Origin: Reyranella sp. CPCC 100927
GTDB taxonomy: Bacteria; Pseudomonadota; Alphaproteobacteria; Reyranellales; Reyranellaceae
Length of the DNA: 53,965 nt
Reading direction: 5' to 3'
NCBI RefSeq assembly: GCF_007859315.1
Contig: NZ_VOHA01000036.1
Coordinates: forward strand, 1-53,965
The translations under genes were made by a program, and so were the position numbers. The notes below the pieces were generated by a model that was given only the letters and a program-made list of their open reading frames with translations, searched no databases and was not told the DNA's origin. This document shows, piece by piece, positions 8,772 to 16,753 of this stretch (its first letter is position 1; each line of letters starts with the position of its first letter).

Positions 8772-10409
8772 ATGTCGGACTCCGGCTCCTCACGCGACCA
8801 CACGACCGAGGACGCCGCGCGCGACAATCTTGACGAGGCGAGCCTGAGCCGGCGGGATCGCCAGTTCGAACTGCTGGTCAGTGGCGTTACCGACTATGCG
8901 CTCTACATGATCGATCCGAACGGGATCGTCGCGACATGGAATGCCGGTGCCCAGCGCATCAAGGGCTACGATGCCAACGAGGTCATCGGGCAGCATTTCT
9001 CGCGGTTCTACTCGGATGGTGACCGCGCCGCCGGCCTGCCCGGGAAGGCCCTGGCTGTCGCGCGCGCGAGTGGGCGCTATGAGGCGGAAGGCTGGCGCGT
9101 ACGCAAGGACGGCGCGTTCTTCTGGGCCAGTGTCATCATTGACGCGATATACGATGGCGATGCCTTTGTGGGCTTCGCCAAGATCACGCGCGACATCACC
9201 GAGCGGCACGAGGCGCAGCAGGCGATGGAACGCGTGCAACGCCAACTGGCGCAGTCCCAGAAGATGGATGCCATCGGTCAGCTTACTGGCGGCGTCGCCC
9301 ACGATTTCAACAACCTGCTGATGGCGCTAGGCGGTCATGCCGCAACGCTGAAACGGCTCGTGGGCAGTGATCCCAAGGGACGCCGTGCGGTCGAGGCGAT
9401 CGAGCTTGCAACCAAGCGGGGTGCGTCGCTCACGCGCCAGCTGCTGTCGTTCGCGCGGCGCCAGCGGGTCAATCCGACGGCGATCGAGATCCCTGACCTG
9501 TTCGATTCATTGTCCGACGTGCTCGCCAGCGGCATCGGCCGCAATATCACACTGCGCGTCACCGTCCCACCGGGGACATGGCCGGTGAAGGTCGATCCCG
9601 GCGAGCTCGAGACGGCACTGGTCAACATCATCATCAATGCCCGCGACGCCATGCCTGACGGTGGTGTCATTGACGTGGTGGCCCGGAACGTGGCGGTTCC
9701 ACCCGACCGCCCGCTGAAATCGCTGCCCGAGGGGACGGACCTGTTGGGCAGTTTCGTGGCGCTTGCGATCGCCGATACCGGTACGGGCGTGCCGGAAGAT
9801 GTCCTGCCGCGGATCTTCGAGCCCTTCTTCTCGACCAAGCCCGTCGGCAAGGGCACCGGCCTGGGCCTCGCCCAGGTGCATGGTTTCTGCCACCAGGCAG
9901 GCGGCACGGTGACGATCGAGAGCACGCTCGGCGCGGGCACCACGGTAACGCTCTATCTGCCGCGGGCACAGATGGTGGCCGAGGGGGATGCCGATACCCC
10001 GCGTGGTGCCGCCCGCCGCGTGGGGACGGTCCTGCTGGTCGAGGACAACCCCGAGGTGGCGACGGCAACGGCCGGCCTGCTGGAGCAGCTCGGCTATGAT
10101 GTGCGCGCGGTCGCCAATGCCGAGGACGCGCTGCTGGTGCTCGACACGTCTGCTGCCATCGACCTTGTCCTCAGCGACATCGTCATGCCCGGCAAGTATG
10201 ACGGATTGGCGCTGGCGCGGACCGTGCGCAAGAGTCGCCCGGGCGTGCCAGTCGTCCTGATGACGGGCTACAGCGAAGCCACGCTGGCGGCGGCCGACCA
10301 GTTCGCCGTGCTGCAGAAGCCCTTCGACATGGGAAGCCTGAGCCGCGCCATCGAGGACCAGCGGAAGCGCTCTGGCGCCGGTGTGTTTGGGACATCACCG
10401 TCGTCCTGA
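8772..10409 (+). CDS. PAS-domain hybrid sensor histidine kinase with receiver
   Basis: A 545-residue cytosolic hybrid kinase without membrane segments. A PAS sensor (about residues 25-140, ending in the DITERHEA linker) is followed by a HWE/HisKA-type dimerisation helix with the phospho-acceptor His177 in GGVAHDFNN. Next are an HATPase_c domain with N-box NIIINARDAMPDGG, G1 box ADTGTG, F-box FEPFFSTK and G2 GKGTGLGLA, and a C-terminal receiver (about 417-535) with phospho-acceptor Asp469 in LVLSDIVMPG and the conserved Lys in LQKPF. No partner regulator is adjacent. The C-terminus and stop codon lie inside the left arm of a dispersed repeat (10399-10524), so the last residues are repeat-derived. 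Confidence 0.92.
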   Translation: MSDSGSSRDHTTEDAARDNLDEASLSRRDRQFELLVSGVTDYALYMIDPNGIVATWNAGAQRIKGYDANEVIGQHFSRFYSDGDRAAGLPGKALAVARASGRYEAEGWRVRKDGAFFWASVIIDAIYDGDAFVGFAKITRDITERHEAQQAMERVQRQLAQSQKMDAIGQLTGGVAHDFNNLLMALGGHAATLKRLVGSDPKGRRAVEAIELATKRGASLTRQLLSFARRQRVNPTAIEIPDLFDSLSDVLASGIGRNITLRVTVPPGTWPVKVDPGELETALVNIIINARDAMPDGGVIDVVARNVAVPPDRPLKSLPEGTDLLGSFVALAIADTGTGVPEDVLPRIFEPFFSTKPVGKGTGLGLAQVHGFCHQAGGTVTIESTLGAGTTVTLYLPRAQMVAEGDADTPRGAARRVGTVLLVEDNPEVATATAGLLEQLGYDVRAVANAEDALLVLDTSAAIDLVLSDIVMPGKYDGLALARTVRKSRPGVPVVLMTGYSEATLAAADQFAVLQKPFDMGSLSRAIEDQRKRSGAGVFGTSPSS

Positions 10410-10524
10410 GCGAAGCGAAGGACCTTGCGGTGGATCATTTAAAAGAATGGCGACGCTGGCGATCACCAGCGTCGCAAGTGCTGATATCGATACCGCAAGG
10501 TCCTTCGCTGCGCTCAGGACGACG
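10399..10524. repeat. Inverted repeat with 33-bp arms overlapping the kinase stop codon
   Basis: Arms 10399-10431 and 10492-10524 are complementary with one mismatch and carry the word CCTGAGCGAAGCGAAGGA, a dispersed repeat word seen in many proteobacterial genomes. A second perfect 9-bp hairpin (10451-10459 with 10466-10474) sits between the arms. The left arm supplies the TGA stop of the kinase at 10407-10409. A terminator-like role between the convergent kinase and TssA-like genes is plausible. Confidence 0.8.
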
Positions 10525-10590
10525 TCGGCGTGAAGCGCTCCAGCGCTATCGTCAGCGCCGGTATCGCGGACGGCGACTGCACTGTGTGGT

Positions 10591-11376
10591 TCAACACGGC
10601 ACGCGTTCCTGGACGACATCCCGGATGCGCTCAAGGGTCTCCCGAACAGGATATAGATCGTAGCCCATCCATCCGAAGCGTTCATCGACCTTGGATATCA
10701 AGGTTTTCCAGGCGGAGAGCGCAACCTCGACCTGCTCCGCCATCGATTGCCGTGAATCGACGTCCGCCATTGCCGCGCCATACAGGGAATCAAGGCCGCT
10801 CAGGCTGGTCGCCCCCTCCATGGCTCGCCAGTCATTGAGTGATACCCACCGGCCGCCATTCAGGCGGAACAACGGCAACAGATACAGCGGCTGAACAATC
10901 GTGCCGGGAAGCGTGGCCAGACCGGGCCGCTTGATCATCGTTTCAAGTGCCTTATAGCGATGGGAGTCCCATCCGTTGGGGTCGTTCTCGCTCTCTGCGG
11001 GGAAGCCGTTGTGCCAGTATTGGTCCAGCAGTTCGCAGATCAACATGGCGCCCGAGGCAAGACCGGTGAGTCCGTCGAGACGAACCAGCGCCTCCGTCAG
11101 CCAGGCGGCGATCTCGAAATCCTTCGTTTGTTCGGCCAGGCACGTCACGCACAGCCGCTTCACCTCGCGCCAATCGTCGATCGCGGTATCGCTGGCCAGG
11201 ATGCCATCGTGCTCGGCTTGCCGCTCGGCGGCGCGCGCTGACCCGCGGACGAAACGAAGCTGCCGGTACGGCGAGCTTTCATCGTCATCAAGGCGCATGT
11301 CGACGCCGGCGCCATCACCCTTGCCAAGGGGACGCAGCAGTGCGGCGACATCGATCGATTCCGGTCGGTCCTTCAT
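10591..11376 (-). CDS. ImpA/TssA N-terminal domain protein, orphan
   Basis: 261 residues resembling the ImpA N-terminal domain of type VI secretion TssA proteins. It carries the N-terminal SSPYRQLRFVRGSAR-like stretch, DWREVKRLC, the signature KDFEIAAWLTEALVRLDGLTGL, LLDQYWHNGFPAE and W..HRYKALE. TssA proteins organise baseplate and sheath assembly and usually run 350-550 residues, ending in an oligomerising domain. That region appears missing or very short here. No other type VI gene (tssB/C, tssK, vgrG, clpV) is in the window. Its upstream region holds a near-perfect palindrome (11411-11432). It may be a degenerate remnant or a TssA-like accessory acting with a locus elsewhere. Confidence 0.8.
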   Translation of the reverse strand: MKDRPESIDVAALLRPLGKGDGAGVDMRLDDDESSPYRQLRFVRGSARAAERQAEHDGILASDTAIDDWREVKRLCVTCLAEQTKDFEIAAWLTEALVRLDGLTGLASGAMLICELLDQYWHNGFPAESENDPNGWDSHRYKALETMIKRPGLATLPGTIVQPLYLLPLFRLNGGRWVSLNDWRAMEGATSLSGLDSLYGAAMADVDSRQSMAEQVEVALSAWKTLISKVDERFGWMGYDLYPVRETLERIRDVVQERVPC

Positions 11377-11410
11377 GGCGACGCAGGCTACGCTCGTGAT
11401 GGCTGCCCGC

Positions 11411-11432
11411 GCATCACCCGATCAGGTGATGC
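11411..11432. promoter_or_regulatory. Near-perfect 22-bp palindrome upstream of the TssA-like gene
   Basis: GCATCACC and GGTGATGC flank CGATCA. The 16-base core at 11413-11428 (TCACCCGATCAGGTGA) differs by one base from the two perfect palindromes at 39139 and 39237 in the LuxR region. It lies 37-52 bases upstream of the ATG at 11376, a suitable place for an operator. Confidence 0.45.
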
Positions 11433-11537
11433 CGCGTATCGCGACCTCGATGAGCAGTCGCGGACAAATCCCGGCCAGCATCGGGAGCTGCGCGCGGGTG
11501 CTCCGACCGCTCATATCGGCACCGAACCGCGCTGGCG

Positions 11538-12515
11538 TTACCGCCGCCGCAGTGTTTGCGACGGGCGTTCGCCGAACAGCGCGCGGTAGCCCGCAGCGAA
11601 GCGGCCCATGTGCTCGAAGCCCCAGCGCGCCGCAACGATGGTGAGGTGGTCATCAGGACCGGCGAGCAACTCGCGGCGCACCTGTTCGTAGCGCGCCTTG
11701 CGCACATAGGCGAGCGGCGCCAAGCCGGTCGCTAACCGGAAATGGGCGTAAAGCGTACGGCCCGGCACGGCGGCGGCCGCCGCGAGCTGTTCGGCCGTGA
11801 TCGGCCGGTGCAGGTTGGCGTGAATATAGTCGAGGGCGCGCCGCACGCTGCGTGGCGATATCGCGGTGCGCCGGTGCAGCAGGGCGCTGTAGTTGTGCGG
11901 CTGGCCGCAGACCAGCCCTGTCAGCACGAGCTGCTCGAATTGCGTCGCCGCCAGTGGATTGGCCAGCAGGGCGTTGCTGTCATCGAGTTCCTCGACAGCG
12001 AGCATCACCCAGCGCCGCAGGCTGCGCCCGGCGCCACTGGCAAGGTTCAGCACCGGATCGAACCGAACCTTCTCGACGATGGCTTCGCCCATCATGGCGT
12101 TGAGATGCCGGATGAGCGCGTCGCCGGCGAAGTACATCATCAGGCGTTGCGAGTCGGCGGCCGAGCGGATCACCTGGTCGCAGAGCGGCGAGCCGACGAC
12201 TCCTTGCATATCGGCGCAGAGGACCTCGGTCCGGCCCATCACCGAGACCGACCGGCCCGCCAGGGGGAACTGGACCCGGTAGTCGGTGCGCGCCGGATTC
12301 GTCGTGGCGATCGCTTCGGTGCCGTAGCGCACATAGCAAAGGTGGATGCTGGGCAGGTCGACCGCATTGACCCGCATGCCGCCCTCACCGTCACGGTGGT
12401 GCGGCAGGGTGAGGTTGAAGCCCTTGCGGGCCAACAGGTCTGCGGCACCGGCTGCGTCGCTGCAGTACAGCTCCGGATGACGGTGCAGGGGACTACGGTC
12501 GACGGGTGCTTGCAT
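11538..12515 (-). CDS. AraC-family transcriptional regulator
   Basis: 325 residues from the ATG at 12515 (MQAPVDRSPLHRHPELY). An N-terminal AraC-binding-like ligand or dimerisation region (about 15-200, with the family-typical hydrophobic GRSVSVMGR stretch) is followed by a C-terminal double helix-turn-helix (about 225-325; SPRSVRRALDYIHANLHRPI, AEQLAAAAAVPGRTLYAHFR, GFEHMGRFAAGYRALFGERP). An upstream in-frame start would add 64 residues unlike the family and is rejected. The target is unknown; AraC proteins of this arrangement usually activate neighbouring or catabolic genes. It is transcribed toward the TssA-like gene and separated from it by the 11411 palindrome. Confidence 0.9.
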   Translation of the reverse strand: MQAPVDRSPLHRHPELYCSDAAGAADLLARKGFNLTLPHHRDGEGGMRVNAVDLPSIHLCYVRYGTEAIATTNPARTDYRVQFPLAGRSVSVMGRTEVLCADMQGVVGSPLCDQVIRSAADSQRLMMYFAGDALIRHLNAMMGEAIVEKVRFDPVLNLASGAGRSLRRWVMLAVEELDDSNALLANPLAATQFEQLVLTGLVCGQPHNYSALLHRRTAISPRSVRRALDYIHANLHRPITAEQLAAAAAVPGRTLYAHFRLATGLAPLAYVRKARYEQVRRELLAGPDDHLTIVAARWGFEHMGRFAAGYRALFGERPSQTLRRR

Positions 12516-12666
12516 CGTCGGCTCCGCACGTTGAACGCAGAAAGGTTCTCTTGTCAGCTCATCCTGCAATCGACCCCAGTTGACGCCTACTGAGGAGAGT
12601 CCCGTTGGATGTGGTAGAGCCGCCTGCTGAAGCAAGCCGCGCGTCGGCTCCCGACCCGTGGCGGAC

Positions 12667-13137
12667 CTACCGGTTTTGCCCACGCCATTCCGAGCGAAGC
12701 AACTCATACCAAACTTCCCCTTCTTCGGTGCCCGGGATGCGGGTGGGAAAGTCCGGGAATTCCGTGCGGACGTGTCTCATTCCGATTTTTTCCATCGCGC
12801 GGCGCGAGCCATGGTTTACGGCCATGGTGCAGGCGATGACCTTGTCGTATCCGGCGTTGGCGAACCCCCAGTTGACAAGAGCCATGGCGCCTTCCGACGC
12901 CAATCCCTGTCCCCAATCCTCGCGGCGCAGGCGGTATCCGATCTCGGCGAGAGTCTCCGTCTCCGGAAACAAGCAGAACCATCCGACAAACGTGTTCGTC
13001 GCGGTTCGCCGCGCCGTCCAAACATAGGGTTCCGATCCTCTCGGCATGAGGAACGTTACGTCCTTCGGGTCCGTCCTCTCATGGTCGACCGCGCCGCCAT
13101 TCAGGAGCGTGAGGGTTGCTGTTCGTAATTCAGTCAC
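12667..13137 (-). CDS. GNAT acetyltransferase (RimJ/RimL type), apparently shortened
   Basis: A GCN5-related N-acetyltransferase. The C-terminal two-thirds are canonical: FVGWFCLFPE (beta-strand), AEIGYRLRREDWGQGLASEGAMALVNWGFA (acetyl-CoA loop; here R-x-x-W-G-Q-G-L-A), KVIACTMAVNHGSRRAMEKIGM, and the subfamily tail GTEEGEVWYELLRSEW. Near the start VTELRTATLTL resembles the family N-terminus but runs directly into LNGGAVDHERT, skipping about 20-25 residues usually present between them. The likely start is GTG 13137. ATG 13302 would add 55 residues not resembling the family. It may be inactive, since the missing part forms the acceptor-side helices. Function and substrate are unknown. Confidence 0.72.
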   Translation of the reverse strand: MTELRTATLTLLNGGAVDHERTDPKDVTFLMPRGSEPYVWTARRTATNTFVGWFCLFPETETLAEIGYRLRREDWGQGLASEGAMALVNWGFANAGYDKVIACTMAVNHGSRRAMEKIGMRHVRTEFPDFPTRIPGTEEGEVWYELLRSEWRGQNR

Positions 13138-13369
13138 TCCACATATCCAGGTGGCGAGTGTGGGAGGTCGGCCGCTCCCGGCAGCGTAGCCGGCGATCGA
13201 TGCTGCGGCCGTACGCCATCGATGGCGTGTGAAGGCGTCGCGCCACACATGCCTTCGTGGGGAAGAAACAAAAAACGCGGTCCCTCTGGCCCAATGTCGC
13301 ATTTATACAATTATCCCAGCCTGCCTTCCAATAAAATTGGCCGTTCACTCATGATTTCATGAGGACGGC

Positions 13370-13440
13370 ATGCGCATCACCGGCGAGGTCATCGAGACCG
13401 GCAACACGTGTTGGCGCTTCAAGAACCGCGCGTGTCGCGC
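13370..13440 (+). pseudogene. Probable 3' remnant of an IS21-family istB gene
   Basis: The frame from 13370 encodes ITGEVIETGNTCWRFKNRA. This resembles the C-terminal end of a class of IS21 IstB helper ATPases (LTHHC..VETGN.SWRFK-R type). The ATPase body is absent, so at most a fragment survives. It lies just upstream of the HExxH gene and marks past IS activity at this spot. The resemblance is from memory of the family and needs a search. Confidence 0.4.
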
Positions 13441-13548
13441 GCTCGCCCAGCCGCGGGGTCCGCTTACCCCGATTGACAGATTGCCGGCTGCCGTACGCAG
13501 GAGGCTTTGCGTCGTCTTTTCAAGTCGAACTCTTTATGGAGGGGAACC

Positions 13549-14370
13549 ATGGCAGAGTTGAACGGTAAAGAAGCGCTCCGAATCGCGATCGGGTTGTTTC
13601 GAGCGAGTGCCGATTCGAAGTCGACGGACGGGGCACCAGTTCTGACGAAGCTGGAGGAGGCAGCCAAGCTCGGGAAGATCGTCTTTGAGAACCTGGGCGG
13701 TCTGGAAGGGGACACCAATCTCACAACCGGCGTGATTCGGATGAGCGAATATTTGATCGCCGAACCAGCGAAGCTTTCGATCTGGCTGGTGCATGAGGGG
13801 TTCCATGCGGCTGCCAAGCGGGGATCGCTTGAAATTGACGAAGAGATCGAGAGCCGCAGCTTGCAGGCGCGCTACTGGCAATCGTTGATGGCTGGCGTCA
13901 GCTTTGAAGGCAAGAAGTACACGGTCAAGAGCGGGATGCTGCTGGAGATGCATTACAAGAACCGAATTCTGGACTGGGTTCTTACGATGCCGGACTACAC
14001 GAATACCAAAGGGTTTCTGACTGCGCGCTGGATCATTGCGCACATCCAGCATTGGGGCGGGCCGGCCAACCGGGAAAAGAATACACGGCAGATGTACATC
14101 GCGGAGCTGATGAAGCCTCCGAGTCTGACGGAGCTGGCCCCAGGAGCGAGGGCACTGTTCGACATTCTGCGTTCGGCACCGCTCGCTGAAGCGCGAGACC
14201 TGATCACGTTTGTGGGCGGAGGTGATTTCGCGAAGGGGCGGAAGATGATCGCGGAGCGGATTGGAAAGGTGTGGGGCGGCAGCGCGGTCATCGAGCATTT
14301 CACGAACGATGTGGTCGCCTGGCAGAAGATGACCGCCATCGACCTTGGGATGGTTCCGCGGGCTCGTTGA
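13549..14370 (+). CDS. Putative HExxH zinc metalloprotein of unknown function
   Basis: 273 residues from ATG 13549, chosen because GGAGGGG precedes it by four bases; the earlier in-frame start at 13507 has no such site. I do not recognise a named family. Residues 79-89 read WLVHEGFHAAA: His82-Glu83-x-x-His86 is a zincin motif, and an acidic helix (IDEEIESRSLQARYW, Glu98/99/101) follows 12-15 residues later, where many small zincins place the third zinc ligand. There is no signal peptide or clear membrane segment. Codon usage looks less GC-extreme than its neighbours, and an apparent istB scrap lies immediately upstream, suggesting horizontal acquisition. It could be a peptidase, a toxin or effector domain, or a structural relative. 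Confidence 0.7.
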   Translation: MAELNGKEALRIAIGLFRASADSKSTDGAPVLTKLEEAAKLGKIVFENLGGLEGDTNLTTGVIRMSEYLIAEPAKLSIWLVHEGFHAAAKRGSLEIDEEIESRSLQARYWQSLMAGVSFEGKKYTVKSGMLLEMHYKNRILDWVLTMPDYTNTKGFLTARWIIAHIQHWGGPANREKNTRQMYIAELMKPPSLTELAPGARALFDILRSAPLAEARDLITFVGGGDFAKGRKMIAERIGKVWGGSAVIEHFTNDVVAWQKMTAIDLGMVPRAR

Positions 14371-14406
14371 GAGTTTCTCATCTCGAGGAAGGCGCCGCAG
14401 GTGTCT

Positions 14407-14763
14407 TCAGCCTTGCCGCTTGAAGGAGAAGGCCAGGGGGCCGAACGGCGTATTTTGGCGGCGTAGGCTGCCGTCCTCGCTGTCCTCGAGGATGGCGCGC
14501 GCGGCGGCTTCGGTGTCCGTCATGGCGAGGATCTCGCGCCATGCCGCAATGTTTTCGGCATTGCTCATCCCGCGGTCCTCCCAGTAGCGCAGAGTCGACA
14601 GGGCTTCCGCGGAGGCGGCCTCGGCCGTGGCCGGATCACGCAGGGCGGCGACGGCGCGCGCGTGCATTCGCAAGATCTCCTGATCCCGCTCTCTGCGCGC
14701 CTGACGCGCGGCAGCCCGGGCGGCCAGGATGTCCTCGGCGTGATCCGGTTTCTCCGTGCTCAT
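14407..14763 (-). CDS. Small charged hypothetical protein
   Basis: 118 residues, no recognised family. It is strongly charged with an Ala/Arg/Glu-rich N-terminal half (AEDILAARAAARQARRERDQEIL) likely to form a long helix or coiled coil, then a WEDRGMSNAENIAAWREIL segment and a basic tail (PLAFSFKRQG). No signal peptide or membrane segment is seen. Base composition by codon position and lack of overlap support it as a real gene. The start at 14763 has only a weak ribosome site (GGGGC). It converges with the HExxH gene, leaving 36 bases between stops. Confidence 0.6.
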   Translation of the reverse strand: MSTEKPDHAEDILAARAAARQARRERDQEILRMHARAVAALRDPATAEAASAEALSTLRYWEDRGMSNAENIAAWREILAMTDTEAAARAILEDSEDGSLRRQNTPFGPLAFSFKRQG

Positions 14764-15439
14764 TGTCGTGCCCCGTCGACCATGCCGTCAGCTAGCACAA
14801 TCCCGGACCGGGCTGTCGAGTGGCTTGGGGGAGCAGTGGCGTGGAAAATCTGGGCCGGCCTTGCCGGGATGGGGGGATAGAAGGGAAGGCCGGCCCAGAG
14901 AAACGAGTCCGATGAATGCACCGACGCCCGTGCCACGCCGCGTCGGGCCGGGACATTGTGCGCCGGATCGGCAAAATACTTCAAGATCGAATCATTTGTT
15001 GGCTAATTAATAAGCAGGAGAGGGGCTCGGCGCCGACGGCAGGACGGTGCGGCGCAAAAAGACAACTTTGTTCCGCTTGTCGTTTACCGAGAACACCGTA
15101 TATCGCGCTCAGTCAGCCTTCCCGCCGCCGGGGATTTCGGGCGTGCCGCGCGACCGAAGCCGCCGCTTCGGCCGTCGAGGCAGATCGCCGGCCGGGCGCT
15201 TAAGCGGCAGGGCCGCCGCCGGGCTCCATCGGACGGGCGTCATCGCCGGTTGCTGTCGTCAAGCAACACCGCATCCACAATCGTCCATCAGGTGGCGCCA
15301 TGATCGTTCGGGACTTTCTGGCCGTAACTGGCCGCTTTCTGCCGGCGATTGGCCGCGCGCGGCAGCGTCGGCCAGGCCGTTGATATCGAACCCCGTTCCG
15401 GCTTTCTGGCCGTATCTGCCCTTTCTGCCGGGCTTGCTC
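14764..15439. other. Gene-free stretch with a perfect 14-bp inverted repeat
   Basis: No convincing gene in about 680 bases. It contains a perfect inverted repeat (14849-14862 with 14886-14899; TCTGGGCCGGCCTT arms) that could fold upstream of the small minus-strand gene. There is a comparatively AT-rich patch near 14985-15015, and the word TTTCTGGCCGTA occurs twice (about 15314 and 15402). Frames crossing it on either strand are shadows of flanking GC-rich genes. No RNA gene recognised. Confidence 0.5.
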
Positions 15440-16570
15440 TCATCGGTCGCTGCGTTCGGGATTGTGTTCGCCGATCCGCGGTGCCCGGGAGTCGTCGCCG
15501 GCGCGCTGGCCGTCGAACGAGATCGGCAGGCCATGGAACAGGGTCGGTGCGTCGGCGAACGGCTTGCTGAACATCGCCAGCGCCGCCACCTGCGCCAGCG
15601 CCATCACGTCGGGTACGCTGTTGAGCGGGCCATTGGGGACGCCGAGCTTGTCCAGCCGCGCGCTCCAGGTCGCCCGCGTCTCGCCCTTCATGATGTCGCC
15701 GATCATGCCCAGCAGCAGCGGCCGGTGCTGCATGCGCAGCGCATTGGTGAGGAACCGCGGATCGTCGGGCCATTCGGGATGACCCAGCACTTCGGCGAAC
15801 TTGCGCCACAACCGGTCATTGCCGGGGCAGATCATCAGCGGCCCGTCGCTGCATTCGAAGGCCTGATAGGGCGTCAGCGACGGATGGCCGGTGCCCTGGC
15901 GCGGCGCTACCGTGCCGGTGGTGGTGTAGCCCGCGATGTGGTTGGACGCCCACATCAGGCCGGTCTCGAACAGCGAGGTGTTGACGATGCAGCCCTGGCC
16001 GGTCTGCGCCTTGCGCCACAGCGCGGCCAGGACGCCGATCGCGGTCCACATGCCGGTGCTGAGATCGATGATCGACACCCCGACGCGGGCCGGCGGCCCG
16101 CCGGGATCGCCGTTCAGCGAGATCAGGCCGGCCACGGCCTGGATGATCGGCTCGTAGCCCGGCCGCTGCGCCCAGGGTCCGGTGTGGCCGAAGGCGCCGA
16201 GGTCGGCATAGATCAGGTGCGGGAAGCGCTGCGCCAGGCTGGCGCCGTCGATGCCGAACTTGGGCGGCACGTCGGCGCGCAGGTTGTGCACGAACACGTC
16301 GGCCTGGCCGATGCGCTCGATCAGCGCCTGGCGCTGGGCGGCGTCGGCGAGGTCGACGGTGATCGACTGCTTGCCGCGGTTGAGCGCGATGAAGCCCGTG
16401 GCGTCGCCCTCGATGAACGGCGGTCCCCATTTGCGCGCGTCGTCGCCCTCGGGACGCTCGACCTTCACCACGTCGGCGCCCAGGAAGGCCAGGATCTGCC
16501 CGCAGTAGGGCCCGGCCAGGTTCTGCCCGAACTCGACCACCTTCACGCCGCTCAGGATGCCGGGGATCAT
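15440..16570 (-). CDS. Family III CoA-transferase (CaiB/BaiF type)
   Basis: 376 residues. Class III CoA-transferases move CoA between carboxylic acids through an Asp-linked acyl intermediate. The fold signatures are present: LSGVKVVEFGQNLAGPYCGQILAFLGADVVKVERPEGD at the N-terminus, NRGKQSITVDL, YADLGAFGHTGP, and the catalytic Asp at residue 169 (SIIDLSTG), the same number as in formyl-CoA transferase. The ATG at 16570 has GGAAAG upstream; a longer frame would run into the repeat at 16614-16725 and is rejected. It is the last of a same-strand set with acyl-CoA dehydrogenase and crotonase, suggesting CoA activation of an organic acid in a catabolic route. Substrate unknown. Confidence 0.92.
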   Translation of the reverse strand: MIPGILSGVKVVEFGQNLAGPYCGQILAFLGADVVKVERPEGDDARKWGPPFIEGDATGFIALNRGKQSITVDLADAAQRQALIERIGQADVFVHNLRADVPPKFGIDGASLAQRFPHLIYADLGAFGHTGPWAQRPGYEPIIQAVAGLISLNGDPGGPPARVGVSIIDLSTGMWTAIGVLAALWRKAQTGQGCIVNTSLFETGLMWASNHIAGYTTTGTVAPRQGTGHPSLTPYQAFECSDGPLMICPGNDRLWRKFAEVLGHPEWPDDPRFLTNALRMQHRPLLLGMIGDIMKGETRATWSARLDKLGVPNGPLNSVPDVMALAQVAALAMFSKPFADAPTLFHGLPISFDGQRAGDDSRAPRIGEHNPERSDR

Positions 16571-16613
16571 GGTCAATTCTTTCCTTTGATGTTGGGGGCG
16601 ACGACAAGAAGAT

Positions 16614-16725
16614 TTCACCACGGAGGCACAGAGAACACAGAGGCCACAGAGAGGAAAGCGTCGCACGCCGGCGGCGTGCAAAAATCTCTCTGTGATCTCT
16701 GTGTTCTCTGTGCCTCCGTGGTGAA
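16614..16725. repeat. Inverted repeat with 40-bp arms (CACAGAG type)
   Basis: Arms of about 40 bp (16614-16653 and 16686-16725; 38 of 40 matching) begin TTCACCACGGAGGCACAGAG. A 7-bp hairpin (GCACGCC/GGCGTGC) lies at the centre. It lies between the acyl-CoA dehydrogenase stop and the CoA-transferase start, so within a potential operon. Similar CACAGAG-rich intergenic repeats occur in many bacterial genomes; their role is unknown. Confidence 0.85.
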
Positions 16726-16753
16726 CTCTTCAAGCGATCTCGATCGATGGGGA

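Noticed and set aside
13473-13499. TTGACA box before the HExxH gene as a sigma-70 promoter
   Set aside because: No acceptable -10 element at a 16-18 base spacing.
15259-15534. 91-residue minus-strand frame overlapping the CoA-transferase 3' end
   Set aside because: Overlaps a confident gene in another frame and shows no conserved features.
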